36,265 bases of DNA, taken from positions 1 to 36,265 of the forward strand of contig CAYMKW010000017.1 in NCBI GenBank assembly GCA_964391365.1, given 5' to 3'. Source of the stretch: SXMI01 sp964391365 (GTDB lineage: Bacteria > Actinomycetota > Acidimicrobiia > Acidimicrobiales > Microtrichaceae). The notes below the pieces were generated by a model. It was not told the origin of the DNA. It did no database searches and was given only the letters and a program-made list of their open reading frames with translations. Positions 16,559-24,385 of this stretch are shown here, in pieces (position 1 is the stretch's first letter; each line of letters opens with the position of its first letter). A program made the position numbers and the translations under genes.

Positions 16559-17155
16559 TCAGCCGACCCGGAAGGACGCGATCTGGTACTCGACGGTCCC
16601 GTCGGTGCCCGTGATCTCGGCGAGGACCGTGTTCGGTCCCGTCGGCAGCGAAGCGGTGTCCAGGCCGGCGGGGGCGTCCTCGTCCGGTCCGGAGATCAAC
16701 GTGAACGGCGCCTGCTGGTCGACCTGGTCGGGTGACCCGCTGCCCGAGGCATCGTTGAGCCAGAAGCGGACGACCTCGGCGTCGGGCCGCGGGACGATGA
16801 TCCACACGTCGTCGATCGGGAGCTGCGCACCGTCGAGCGACCGGGACGAGCCGGCGACACCGTCGGTGGACACGCGCACGTCGTCGGCGGGTTCCAGCAC
16901 CACGATCCGGGCGGGCTCGTCGACCAGCTGATCCCGGGTCAACGTGATCCCGGCGACCTGGGCGGGCACGGTCGGCTCGGTCACGCCGGTCGGGGCGGGG
17001 CCGGTGTCGCGGGCGGATCGGGCCTGGTACGCCATCGGAACGGTCACCGCCGCGGTCACCACGAGCGTGATCGCCACTGCGGACAGCACGCGTCCGAGAC
17101 CGGACCCGCCGTTGCGACGCGGTGCGCCCCCACCCACTTCAGCCACGGATTCCAT
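16559..17155 (-). CDS. Membrane-anchored protein with an Ig-like domain, unknown function
   Basis: 198 residues from the ATG at 17155. A short basic, glycine-rich N-terminus precedes one membrane helix (about residues 22-44) with no lipobox, which suggests an anchor with the rest outside. The outer part from about residue 70 is beta-rich and ends in a pattern like LDTASLPTGPNTVLAEITGTDG, typical of Ig-like or filamin-like folds found in surface and sugar-binding proteins. No catalytic residues are recognisable. It stands between the EstB-like hydrolase and the response regulator on the same strand, separated from the regulator by an intrinsic terminator, so it probably has its own promoter. 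Confidence 0.6.
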   Translation of the reverse strand: MESVAEVGGGAPRRNGGSGLGRVLSAVAITLVVTAAVTVPMAYQARSARDTGPAPTGVTEPTVPAQVAGITLTRDQLVDEPARIVVLEPADDVRVSTDGVAGSSRSLDGAQLPIDDVWIIVPRPDAEVVRFWLNDASGSGSPDQVDQQAPFTLISGPDEDAPAGLDTASLPTGPNTVLAEITGTDGTVEYQIASFRVG

Positions 17156-17199
17156 GGTGGCCGACCGATGGGGTGTCAGGACAGGTCCTCGTCGTGGGC

Positions 17200-17217
17200 A
17201 AAAACCGCGGTGCGCGG
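17200..17217 (-). terminator. Intrinsic terminator after the response regulator gene
   Basis: The minus strand reads CCGCG-cac-CGCGG followed by five T. It lies about 40 bases past the response-regulator stop at 17258. This is one of few hairpins in the window with a real T tract. Confidence 0.6.
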
Positions 17218-17257
17218 CGTACCGGTCGGGGTGCGCCCGGGTGGGTGCGGAAACCGG

Positions 17258-17911
17258 TCACGCTTCGTCGGCCTCGGGGTCGGGGTCGGAGTAGAGGTCG
17301 ATGATCCCCAGTCGAACCGCCGACAGGACGGCATGGGTGAGGCTCTGGGTGTCGAGCCTGCGGTACGTGGCGTTGAGGTGGTTGTGCACCGTCTTCTGGG
17401 TGATGCCGAGCGCCCGGGCCGCCTGCTTGGTCGAGTTGCCGTCGGCGATCATCTGGAGGATCTCGACCTGTCGGTCCGAGAGCAGTTCGCTCTTCGGGAT
17501 GGCGTTGAGCTGTTCCAGCATGGACGCCGCCAGCTTGGGGCTGAGGACCTCCTCGCCGGCCTCGACCCGTTGGAGCGTGTCGAGGACCTCGGCGAACGAC
17601 GTGCCCTTCGTCAGGTACGCCGATGCCCCGGCCTGCAGGGCGGCTCGGGTGCGTTCCGGATCGTCGTGCATGGTGAGGACCACGATCCGGATGTCGGGGT
17701 TGGCCGATCGGATTCGGGTCGTGGCCTGCACGCCGTCCAGCACCGGCATGGACAGGTCCATCAGGACGATGTCCGGCGACGTCTCGGCGGCCAGCGTCAC
17801 GGCCTCCTCGCCGTTCGCCGCCTCACCGACGACGTCGATCCCGGCCCCCTCCAGGCCGCGTCGGACGCCGTCCCGGAGGATCTCGTGGTCGTCTGCGAGC
17901 AGGACTCTCAT
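17258..17911 (-). CDS. NarL/FixJ-family response regulator
   Basis: 217 residues from the ATG at 17911. The receiver domain has the acidic pair at Asp7/Asp8, the phosphorylation site Asp52 (IVLMDLSMPV), Thr80 and Lys102. The output domain is a LuxR-type helix-turn-helix at about 145-205: LSDRQVEILQMIADGNSTKQ followed by ITQKTVHNHL. The ATG overlaps the kinase stop as ATGA, so kinase and regulator are co-translated and form one two-component system. A terminator follows the gene. The target genes are unknown; the kinase has a membrane part and a GAF-like part, so a membrane or small-molecule cue is likely. Confidence 0.95.
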   Translation of the reverse strand: MRVLLADDHEILRDGVRRGLEGAGIDVVGEAANGEEAVTLAAETSPDIVLMDLSMPVLDGVQATTRIRSANPDIRIVVLTMHDDPERTRAALQAGASAYLTKGTSFAEVLDTLQRVEAGEEVLSPKLAASMLEQLNAIPKSELLSDRQVEILQMIADGNSTKQAARALGITQKTVHNHLNATYRRLDTQSLTHAVLSAVRLGIIDLYSDPDPEADEA

Positions 17912-19698
17912 GTGGTGCGCCCCTGTGGTTCGTCGGTGGTGTCGAGCGGCGGGCCGCTCGACGCTGTGGAGACCGCCCGGGTGTCGTCCACCCGGTCCGG
18001 TCGTGGTGCACGGACCCCCCGGTCCGTGTCGCCGGCGGACACGCTGATGCACGTGCCGACGCCGGGCGAACTGTCGATGCGGATCCGGGCGCCGATCACG
18101 TCGGCCCGTTCCCGCATCCCGACCAGACCGTAGGCCGAGTCGCGGACGCTCGCCTCCGGCCGGAAGCCGGCACCGTCGTCGCGGATGGCCAGCTCGAAGC
18201 TGCCGGCCGCCACGGTCCACGTCACCTCGACGGCCGATGCGCCGGCGTGGCGCTCGACGTTGGTGAGTGCCTCCTGGAGGATCCGGAGCAGTTCGTTCTC
18301 GATCGGAACCGGTGCACGATCGCCGGGCGGGCTGGTGGTGAACGTCGCCGACAGGCCGGACCGCTGGGCGAAGCGTTGGACCAGGGCGGGGCCGCGGTCC
18401 GACAGCGGGTGCTCGGCGTCGACGCCGGCCCGCAGGTCCTGGAGGGTCGAGCGCAGGTCGTCGAGCGCCGACTGGACGTCAGCGCGGAGCCGTTCCAACT
18501 CCGGGGGCGGGTCGTCGTTGTTCATCGAGATCTGCTCGAGCTCCAGGGCGATGTAGGTGAGCCACTGGCCGAGGCGATCGTGGAGCTCGCGTGCGATGCG
18601 GCCCCGCTCCTCCTCGGCACCCAGGGTCCTGAGTCGACCGAACCACCGGGCGTTGTCGACGCTGAGGGCCAGGACGTCGGCCAGCCCGCGCAGCAGGAGC
18701 ACCGACCGTTCGTCGAAGTGACCGCCGTCCGGGTGCTCCAGGCCGAGCAGGCCGACCGTCCGGCCCCGCGCGATCAACTCGACGTAGGCGCCACTGCCTC
18801 GGTCACCGGTCAGCGGGGGCGGCGAGCCGGCCTGGGCCCGGTGCCCGACGACGACCGGCTCCCCGCGGCCCAGCGCGGCCGCCAGTGCCGGCGGCAGCTC
18901 GTCGGTCCGGTACTCCGCTGCCGTCACCAGACCCTCGGCCAGGCGAGGCACCCAGTCGTCGGCCTGCTCGTCCCACGTGACGAGGAGGACGGTCCGCGGG
19001 TCGAGCTCCCGGTGCAGCTGCGCCGACGCCTGGGCGATGGCCTCCCGCATGGTGAACGACCCCGGCATCGTCCGAGCCGCCCGCGTCAGGAGCACCAGCA
19101 GGTCGTTGGTGTCCGACAGCTGCGCGACGCGGCTGTCCAGCCTGGTCCGGCGCTGCTCGGCCTCGACGAGTCGCGACCGGATGAACGCTGCTCCGGCGAC
19201 CGCGAGCACCACGACCATCAGCGCGGCCAGGTCGCGCTGGTCGTCCACCTGCCCGTCCAGGCCGATCCGGCCCGTCGGGGTCGTGGAGAACAGCGCGACG
19301 GCCCCGACGAGGGTCGCCAGCGCACCCCGCGCGGCCCCCCAGCCGAAGGCGATCACCACGATGCAGGCCAGCAGGCAGAAGAAGTACGGGCTCTCGACAC
19401 CGCCGCTGTAGCCGATCGCCGACCCGACCACCGCCACGTCGACGAACGGCGTCACCGATCGCCTGAGGTCGGTCGACCCCAAGTGAACCGGCAGCTGCGA
19501 TCGCAGCGTCGTGACGAACAGGCAGACCGCCGTGGCGGCGACGGCTCCGTAGCTCCCGCGGAACGCCTCGGGGGCGGCGAACAGCAGGCCGAAACCCAGT
19601 GCTCCCCAGCGGAGTGCGTTGATCGCCGGGTTGACGGCCGAGCGGAGGCCGGCAGCGATCCCCAACTCGTTCGGGAGCCCGTCGTGACCCGCGCCCAT
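17908..19698 (-). CDS. Membrane sensor histidine kinase (HisKA_3, GAF)
   Basis: 596 residues from the ATG at 19698; the frame stays open to 20133, but that proline/arginine-rich part is unlike protein and overlaps the divergent hydrolase. The N-terminal 190 residues hold about six hydrophobic helices forming a membrane sensor. A short coiled coil follows, then a GAF-like domain (about 210-350), then the HisKA_3 dimerisation segment RGRIARELHDRLGQWL with the phosphorylated His near 371, and an ATPase domain with ILQEALTNVERHAGAS (N box), AIRDDGAGF (G1) and YGLVGMRERAD (G2). The architecture is that of NarX/DesK-class kinases. It phosphorylates the regulator encoded immediately downstream. Confidence 0.93.
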   Translation of the reverse strand: MGAGHDGLPNELGIAAGLRSAVNPAINALRWGALGFGLLFAAPEAFRGSYGAVAATAVCLFVTTLRSQLPVHLGSTDLRRSVTPFVDVAVVGSAIGYSGGVESPYFFCLLACIVVIAFGWGAARGALATLVGAVALFSTTPTGRIGLDGQVDDQRDLAALMVVVLAVAGAAFIRSRLVEAEQRRTRLDSRVAQLSDTNDLLVLLTRAARTMPGSFTMREAIAQASAQLHRELDPRTVLLVTWDEQADDWVPRLAEGLVTAAEYRTDELPPALAAALGRGEPVVVGHRAQAGSPPPLTGDRGSGAYVELIARGRTVGLLGLEHPDGGHFDERSVLLLRGLADVLALSVDNARWFGRLRTLGAEEERGRIARELHDRLGQWLTYIALELEQISMNNDDPPPELERLRADVQSALDDLRSTLQDLRAGVDAEHPLSDRGPALVQRFAQRSGLSATFTTSPPGDRAPVPIENELLRILQEALTNVERHAGASAVEVTWTVAAGSFELAIRDDGAGFRPEASVRDSAYGLVGMRERADVIGARIRIDSSPGVGTCISVSAGDTDRGVRAPRPDRVDDTRAVSTASSGPPLDTTDEPQGRTT

Positions 19699-19976
19699 GC
19701 CAGCGCGGATCGCCTCGAGCGCGTCGGAGACGCCGGGGTCCGCGCCCCAACCCGTGCCGGGTGGTGCGCTCCCTCGGTGGTCCAGCCCGCTCGGCGTCGC
19801 CCGGCCGGCGGGAGTCGATCCAGTCGTCGGCCCCGTGGCAGGGAGCCTACCGAGCAGCGGTGGTCTCCGGTCACACTCGTCCGGGCGGAACGTGGGACGG
19901 CCGTAGCATCTCGTCGCCGTCAGCACCCCGACCAGTGGGAGCGACGGGGCACCGGGGGGTGATCGAGGTGGAGCAG

Positions 19977-20870
19977 GTGACCTATCCGGGGGCGAGGCGA
20001 CCGGATCGCCGCCGCCGGGTCGACGCCAACGGGGTGTCGCTGGCCGTGGTGGAGTGGGGCGAGGAATCCGACCCGCCACTGGTCGTGGCCCACGGTGGTT
20101 TCGACTTCGCCGGGACGCTCGATGTGTTCGCACCCATGCTGGCCGACGGCGGCTGGCGGGTGGTCAGCTGGGACCAGCGGGGGCACGGCGACTCCGACCG
20201 GGCCGGGCTCTACAGCTGGGACGCCGACATGCGCGACGCCGTGGCCGTGCTGGACACGGTCTCCCGAGGTCCGCTGCCCCTGGTCGGTCACTCCAAGGGG
20301 GGCTCGCTCGTGATGCACCTCTCGGACGCCCTGCCCCACCGGGTCCGGGCGCTGGTGAACCTGGACGGGCTCCCGTCGGGCGGGGTCATGTCCGACGTCA
20401 GCGAACACGAGCGGTCCCGGTCGCTGCGTCGGGAGGTCGGTGTCTGGTTGGCCCACCGGCGTTCCCTGATCGACAAGCAGCGGAAGCCGGGCACGATCGA
20501 CGAACTGGCGGAGCGGCGCGGCCGCATGAACCCGCGGCTGGATCCGAACTGGCTCCGCTACCTGGTCACCGTCGGGGCGGCCGAGTCCGACGACGGATGG
20601 CGATGGAAGATCGACCCGACCATGCGGCTGGGCGGATTCGGCCCCTGGGATCCCGACTGGTCGATGCGCCGCCTCCCCGGCCTGGCGGCCCCGTTCCTGG
20701 GGGTGCTCGGCCTCGAGCTGGAGGTGATGGGTTGGGGCACGCGCCCGGAGCACGTCGAGCCGTACCTGCCGCCCGACTCCCGGTTCGTCCCGCTCGAGGG
20801 TGTGGGTCACTTCGTCCACATCGAGCAGCCCCGTCGGATCGCCGACCTCGTCCTGGAGTTCCTGTCGTGA
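19977..20870 (+). CDS. Alpha/beta hydrolase
   Basis: 297 residues if started at the GTG at 19977, which has GAGGTGGAG just upstream; GTG codons at 19959 and 19968 are in frame alternatives. The fold is clear: VVAHGGFDFAGT (oxyanion loop), SWDQRGHGDSDR, the nucleophile elbow GHSKGGSL with Ser near 105, and a C-terminal GVGHFVHIEQPRRIADLV carrying the catalytic His. This is a complete catalytic triad pattern of the epoxide hydrolase/haloperoxidase-like group. Its stop overlaps the start of a second, nucleophile-less alpha/beta hydrolase, so the two are coupled. It is divergent from the histidine kinase with about 280 bases between the starts, a gap in which nothing else is evident. Confidence 0.88.
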   Translation: MTYPGARRPDRRRRVDANGVSLAVVEWGEESDPPLVVAHGGFDFAGTLDVFAPMLADGGWRVVSWDQRGHGDSDRAGLYSWDADMRDAVAVLDTVSRGPLPLVGHSKGGSLVMHLSDALPHRVRALVNLDGLPSGGVMSDVSEHERSRSLRREVGVWLAHRRSLIDKQRKPGTIDELAERRGRMNPRLDPNWLRYLVTVGAAESDDGWRWKIDPTMRLGGFGPWDPDWSMRRLPGLAAPFLGVLGLELEVMGWGTRPEHVEPYLPPDSRFVPLEGVGHFVHIEQPRRIADLVLEFLS

Positions 20871-21532
20871 GCAGCGTCGAGCCGACCTGGCTGCAGCACC
20901 ACCGAATCCGCCTGGCCCTGCACCGTCTGGCATCCGGGCGTGACGATGTCCGACCGCTGCTGCTCCTGCACGGTCTGGGTGAGTCGACCCCTGCCGACGT
21001 GCCGAACCACGTCCGGTGGCCCGGACCGGTGCTGGGGCTCGACTTCACCGGCCACGGCCGCTCGACGGTCCCGACCGGCGGTGGCTACACCGCCGAGATC
21101 CTGGTGGCCGACGTGGACACGGTGCTCGAGCACGTCGGGCCGGTGACCGTCGTCGGCCGGGGCCTCGGGGCCTACATCGGCATGCTCGCAGCGGCCGCCC
21201 GCCCCGAGACGGTCCGCGGTGTCGTGCTCGTCGACGGCCCAGGTCTCGCCGGTGGGGGTACGGAGCCGGGATCGCCGTGCATCGTGGCACCGCCGCCCGG
21301 GGCGCTGGCCCCGCCGGACCCGTTCGCCCTGGTCGAGTTGGCGCGGGACCCGCGTCCGCCGTCATATGCCCAGACGTTCGTCCGGTTCCTGCTCGAGGAG
21401 AGCGACCTGGACGAGCCGATCGTCGTCGACACCTCGGTGCGTCCGCCCTGGATCCGGGCGGTGCTCGAGGAACCGGGGGTCGTCGGGCTGCCGCTCGCGG
21501 TCGCGCTGGAGCGCTACGCCTCGGTCGAGTGA
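20867..21532 (+). CDS. Alpha/beta-hydrolase-fold protein lacking the nucleophile serine
   Basis: 221 residues from a GTG at 20867 that overlaps the preceding stop as GTGA. The first half is a good alpha/beta hydrolase: LLLLHGLGES (oxyanion loop), DFTGHGRS, and the elbow VTVVGRGLGAYIGMLAA. At the elbow the usual G-x-S-x-G reads GRGLG (residues 97-101), so Gly99 replaces the catalytic serine. The C-terminal part is short, and no final GH-type catalytic histidine is seen. It therefore looks like a non-catalytic partner or binding protein of the active hydrolase it is coupled to (inference), or a decaying copy. The codon pattern is intact, so it is not an obvious pseudogene. Its 3' end overlaps the convergent tetR-type gene by 19 bases. 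Confidence 0.75.
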   Translation: MSSVEPTWLQHHRIRLALHRLASGRDDVRPLLLLHGLGESTPADVPNHVRWPGPVLGLDFTGHGRSTVPTGGGYTAEILVADVDTVLEHVGPVTVVGRGLGAYIGMLAAAARPETVRGVVLVDGPGLAGGGTEPGSPCIVAPPPGALAPPDPFALVELARDPRPPSYAQTFVRFLLEESDLDEPIVVDTSVRPPWIRAVLEEPGVVGLPLAVALERYASVE

Positions 21533-22167
21533 GCGGGAGCCTGCTGGGGCGGGCGATCCGGCCGTGGCGGCGATGCCAGTCCGTCGAGCATGCTGTCGAT
21601 GACATCGTCGACGAGGTGGGCGAGGTCCTCGGGGATGACGACCTCGCCGTCCCGGGCGCCGAGGAGCAGGACGTTGGCCACGCCGTGGTTCGTGGCCCAC
21701 AGCGACAACGCGACCCGCAGCGGGTCGCGGTCCGGGTGGATGGCGCCGGTGCGCATGGCCTCGGCGACCGCCGCACCGGGGAGGGTGAACGCGTCCGTGG
21801 CGGCGGGCAACGTGTTGTCGATCTCGGGCACCTCGATGGCGTCCGGTCGGTAACGGAACATGACCCGGAACACCTCGGGGTCCGCCAGCGCCAGGTCCAC
21901 GTAGGCGTGGCCGTAGCCGCGGAGTCGCTCGAGCGGGTCCGCGGCGTCGACGGCCTCCATGCGGGTCACGAGTTCGCCGAACCCGAGTTCGGCGACGGCC
22001 CGCAGCAGGTCTTCCTTGTCGCGGACGTGTGCGTACAGCGCCGGCGCCGTCACACCGAGCACGCCGGCGAGCTTGCGCAGCGAGAGCCGGTCCAGGTCCG
22101 TCGTCCGGAGCATCTCCCGGGTCGCCGAGACGATCGACTCGCGGGTCAGGGCGTCTCGGCGGGCCAC
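21514..22167 (-). CDS. TetR-family transcriptional regulator
   Basis: 217 residues from a GTG at 22167. The N-terminal helix-turn-helix is typical: RESIVSATREMLRTTDLDRL, then LRKLAGVLGVTAPALYAHVRDKEDLLRAV. The ligand-binding half resembles TetR_C_33/WHG-type domains, with MFRYRPDA and a region like ALSLWATNHGVANVLL. It usually represses a neighbouring gene in response to a small ligand; the convergent pair of alpha/beta hydrolases is a candidate target, but no operator was recognised. It begins 36 bases after the xseB stop on the same strand, so it may be transcribed with the USP-xseA-xseB genes. The proline-rich C-terminal tail overlaps the hydrolase end. Confidence 0.92.
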   Translation of the reverse strand: MARRDALTRESIVSATREMLRTTDLDRLSLRKLAGVLGVTAPALYAHVRDKEDLLRAVAELGFGELVTRMEAVDAADPLERLRGYGHAYVDLALADPEVFRVMFRYRPDAIEVPEIDNTLPAATDAFTLPGAAVAEAMRTGAIHPDRDPLRVALSLWATNHGVANVLLLGARDGEVVIPEDLAHLVDDVIDSMLDGLASPPRPDRPPQQAPAHSTEA

Positions 22168-22203
22168 GAACGGGAAACTACCGCCGTGACCGGCGGGCGC
22201 CGG

Positions 22204-22440
22204 TCACTCGTCGTCGGTGCGCTCGAGCACGTCCTCCACGGCGAAGCGGGCCGCGTCCAGTCGGGCCCGACAGGTCCGGACGAGCTCACCGGCGCGGGAC
22301 ACCCGCTCCGCCAGCCGGTCGACGTCCAGATCGTCGGTCTCCAGTTCGGCGACGATGCGCTCGAGTTCGGCGAGTGCGTCGCCGAACCCCGGCTGGTCGT
22401 CGTTGCCGGGCGATCCGGTTCCGGTTCGGTCGGTGCTCAC
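22204..22440 (-). CDS. xseB: Exodeoxyribonuclease VII small subunit
   Basis: 78 residues, the usual size of XseB. The core FGDALAELERIVAELETDDL followed by LDVDRLAERVSRAGELVR is the two-helix coiled-coil motif of the family. Several copies bind one XseA subunit to form exonuclease VII, which degrades single-stranded DNA to short acid-soluble oligonucleotides and works in repair. The GTG start at 22440 overlaps the xseA stop as GTGA, consistent with coupled synthesis of the two subunits. Confidence 0.93.
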   Translation of the reverse strand: MSTDRTGTGSPGNDDQPGFGDALAELERIVAELETDDLDVDRLAERVSRAGELVRTCRARLDAARFAVEDVLERTDDE

Positions 22441-23795
22441 AGGTCGCTCCCGTCGGTCGAGGCGCCGTCGGCGCCGGAGGTTGGAGTTGTGCCCAGGTCG
22501 TCGACCCCGTCGACGGAGTCGACGACGGAGTGGATCGTGCCCCGGGCCACCGTGGTGGTGAGGGCCTGTCCCGGTGCGAGCGCCGCTGGATCGACCACCA
22601 CCGTTCCGTCGTCGGTCCGGGTGATGGACCAGCCACGCGCCAGCGCTGCGCCCGGATCGTGGAGTCGGGCCCGGGCGCTGAGGACATCGAGACGGAGCTC
22701 GGCCCGTTCCAGGCGTCGCTCGACGGCCCGGACCGTTCGGCGTCGGTGTTCGTCGACGCGGGTCGAGGCGTGGACCAGTGTCCGTTCGGTCCGGGCGGCG
22801 ATCCGCTGCGCCCCGAGGTCGAGCCTGGCCGCCGCCCGTTCCAGTCGCCGGCGCGCCAGCGCCGTCACGCCCTCGGTCAGTTCGTCCAAGCGGGCCACGG
22901 CGTCACCGGCCCGACGGGCGAGGTAGGCGGCGGCTGCGGTCGGGGTCTTCTCGGAGCGGTGTGCGACCTCGTCGGTGACGCTCCGGTCGACCTCGTGGCC
23001 GATCCCGACGACCACCGGGAGGGGCATGGTGGCGACGGCCCGGGCGACGCGCTCGTCGTCGAACGCGGCCAGGTCCGTGGCGGCTCCACCTCCACGGACC
23101 AGCAGGACGACGTCGACCTCGGCGTCGGCAGCACGCCGTAGCGCCCGCAGGAGCGAGTCCACGGCCTGGACCCCCTGGGTCCGGGCATCGAACTGGAGCA
23201 CCGTGAACGGGACCCCGCTGTGCCTGAGCTCGTGGAGCGCATCGCCGTGGGCGGCGCTGTCGACGCTGGTGACCAGGGCGATCCGGAGGGGCAGTGTCGC
23301 CAGCGGGACGCCGGCGTTGCGGTCCATCAGGCCGTCCTGCTCCAGTGCCGCCAGGACCCGAGCCCGTTCCTGGCCGAGCACGCCGAGGGTGAACGTAGGG
23401 TCCAGGTCGGTCATGCGGAGCTGGAACGTGCTGCGGGCGGCGTAGGTCCCGAGGTTGCCACCGACCCTGACGCGGACGCCCTCGCCGAGCTCGACCTGAC
23501 CCCCGGCCTCCCGGAGCCGGCGCTCGATCGTCTTCTGCTGCGGACGGAACAGCGTCACCGACAGCTGGGGCCGGGCGCCGTGGGAGTCCCCGGAGTCGGG
23601 GTCGACGAGCGTGATGTAGACGTGGCCGGCCGGCGACCGGTTCAGCTGGGCGATCTCGCCCTCGACCCAGACGGTGTCGCCGAAGACCTCCCGAAGGGTG
23701 GCGGTCACGGCGGCGTGCAGCTCGCCGACCCCCCAGGCGTGCGGGCCGTCCCCGACCGACTCGCCTCGTGCGTCCGCCCCGGGAGGAATGGTCAG
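22437..23795 (-). CDS. xseA: Exodeoxyribonuclease VII large subunit
   Basis: 452 residues if started at CTG 23795. The N-terminal OB fold is clear (AWGVGELHAAVTATLRE, VWVEGEIAQLNRSPAGHVYITL), then the nuclease domain with RIALVTSVDSAAHGDALHEL, LLVRGGGAATDLAAFDDE and VVGIGHEVDRSVTDEVAH, and a long coiled coil. Between the OB fold and the upstream stop at 23792 I find no in-frame ATG, GTG or TTG except an ATG at 23903 deep in the USP gene and a GTG inside the OB fold. CTG at 23795 would form a CTGA overlap with the USP stop, matching the overlap style of this genome, with AAGGG just upstream. The start is therefore uncertain; the gene itself is not. Confidence 0.93.
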   Translation of the reverse strand: MTIPPGADARGESVGDGPHAWGVGELHAAVTATLREVFGDTVWVEGEIAQLNRSPAGHVYITLVDPDSGDSHGARPQLSVTLFRPQQKTIERRLREAGGQVELGEGVRVRVGGNLGTYAARSTFQLRMTDLDPTFTLGVLGQERARVLAALEQDGLMDRNAGVPLATLPLRIALVTSVDSAAHGDALHELRHSGVPFTVLQFDARTQGVQAVDSLLRALRRAADAEVDVVLLVRGGGAATDLAAFDDERVARAVATMPLPVVVGIGHEVDRSVTDEVAHRSEKTPTAAAAYLARRAGDAVARLDELTEGVTALARRRLERAAARLDLGAQRIAARTERTLVHASTRVDEHRRRTVRAVERRLERAELRLDVLSARARLHDPGAALARGWSITRTDDGTVVVDPAALAPGQALTTTVARGTIHSVVDSVDGVDDLGTTPTSGADGASTDGSDL

Positions 23796-24262
23796 GAGCC
23801 CTTCGGCTCGGCCGACTCGTCGTGCCGGGCGACCAGTACCGGGATGGGACTGTTGTGCACCACGTACTCGCTCACGGATCCGATGACGACCCGCTTGAAC
23901 CATCCCTTGCCGTGCGAGCCGACCACGACGACGTCGGCGCCGACCTCACCCGCCACGTGGACGATCATCTGCCCCGACGCCCCCTCGACCAGACGACGGT
24001 CGACGATGGCGGGGTCCAGACCCAGGGCGGCGACGGTGGCGTCGAGCTCGTCGGAACCCTCACCCAGGATGGAGTCCCTCGCCTGGGCGGACTCCTCGGG
24101 GCTGAGCAGGTTGCTGGCGAACCCTCCGGCGCCGGAGTCCTCGGCGATCGACGTGTCGGCCACGGTCAGCAGCGTGACGTGGGTCGGGGAGAGGAGATCG
24201 ATGCCCTTGCGCGCTGCGTCGAGCGAGACCTCGGATCCGTCGGTGGCGATGAGTGCGTGCAC
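23792..24262 (-). CDS. Universal stress protein (UspA domain)
   Basis: 156 residues from a GTG at 24262. The sequence starts HALIATDGSEVSLDAARKG and ends with VVVGSHGKGWFKRVVIGSVS followed by SPIPVLVA, the Gly-rich ATP-binding motif of ATP-binding USPs (G-2x-G-9x-G-S). A middle segment of about 30 residues (AEDSGAGGFASNLLSPEES) is the usual variable loop. Such proteins are made under stress and bind ATP; no partner is defined. It lies directly upstream of xseA on the same strand with touching ends, and divergent from the SDR with 123 bases between the starts. Confidence 0.93.
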   Translation of the reverse strand: MHALIATDGSEVSLDAARKGIDLLSPTHVTLLTVADTSIAEDSGAGGFASNLLSPEESAQARDSILGEGSDELDATVAALGLDPAIVDRRLVEGASGQMIVHVAGEVGADVVVVGSHGKGWFKRVVIGSVSEYVVHNSPIPVLVARHDESAEPKGS

Positions 24263-24385
24263 GGTGACCTCCGGTGCGTGGCTCCGACCGGCTGTCGGAC
24301 CGCCGGCGACCACCCTAGAGGGCGGGCACGACAGCCGACCGCGGGGACCGCGACGGCACCGGTGCGGCCGCGGCAGGATGTCGGC

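Noticed and set aside
19699..20133. N-terminal extension of the histidine kinase
   Set aside because: The extra 145 residues are Pro/Arg-rich and overlap the divergent hydrolase; the ATG at 19698 gives a normal membrane sensor start.
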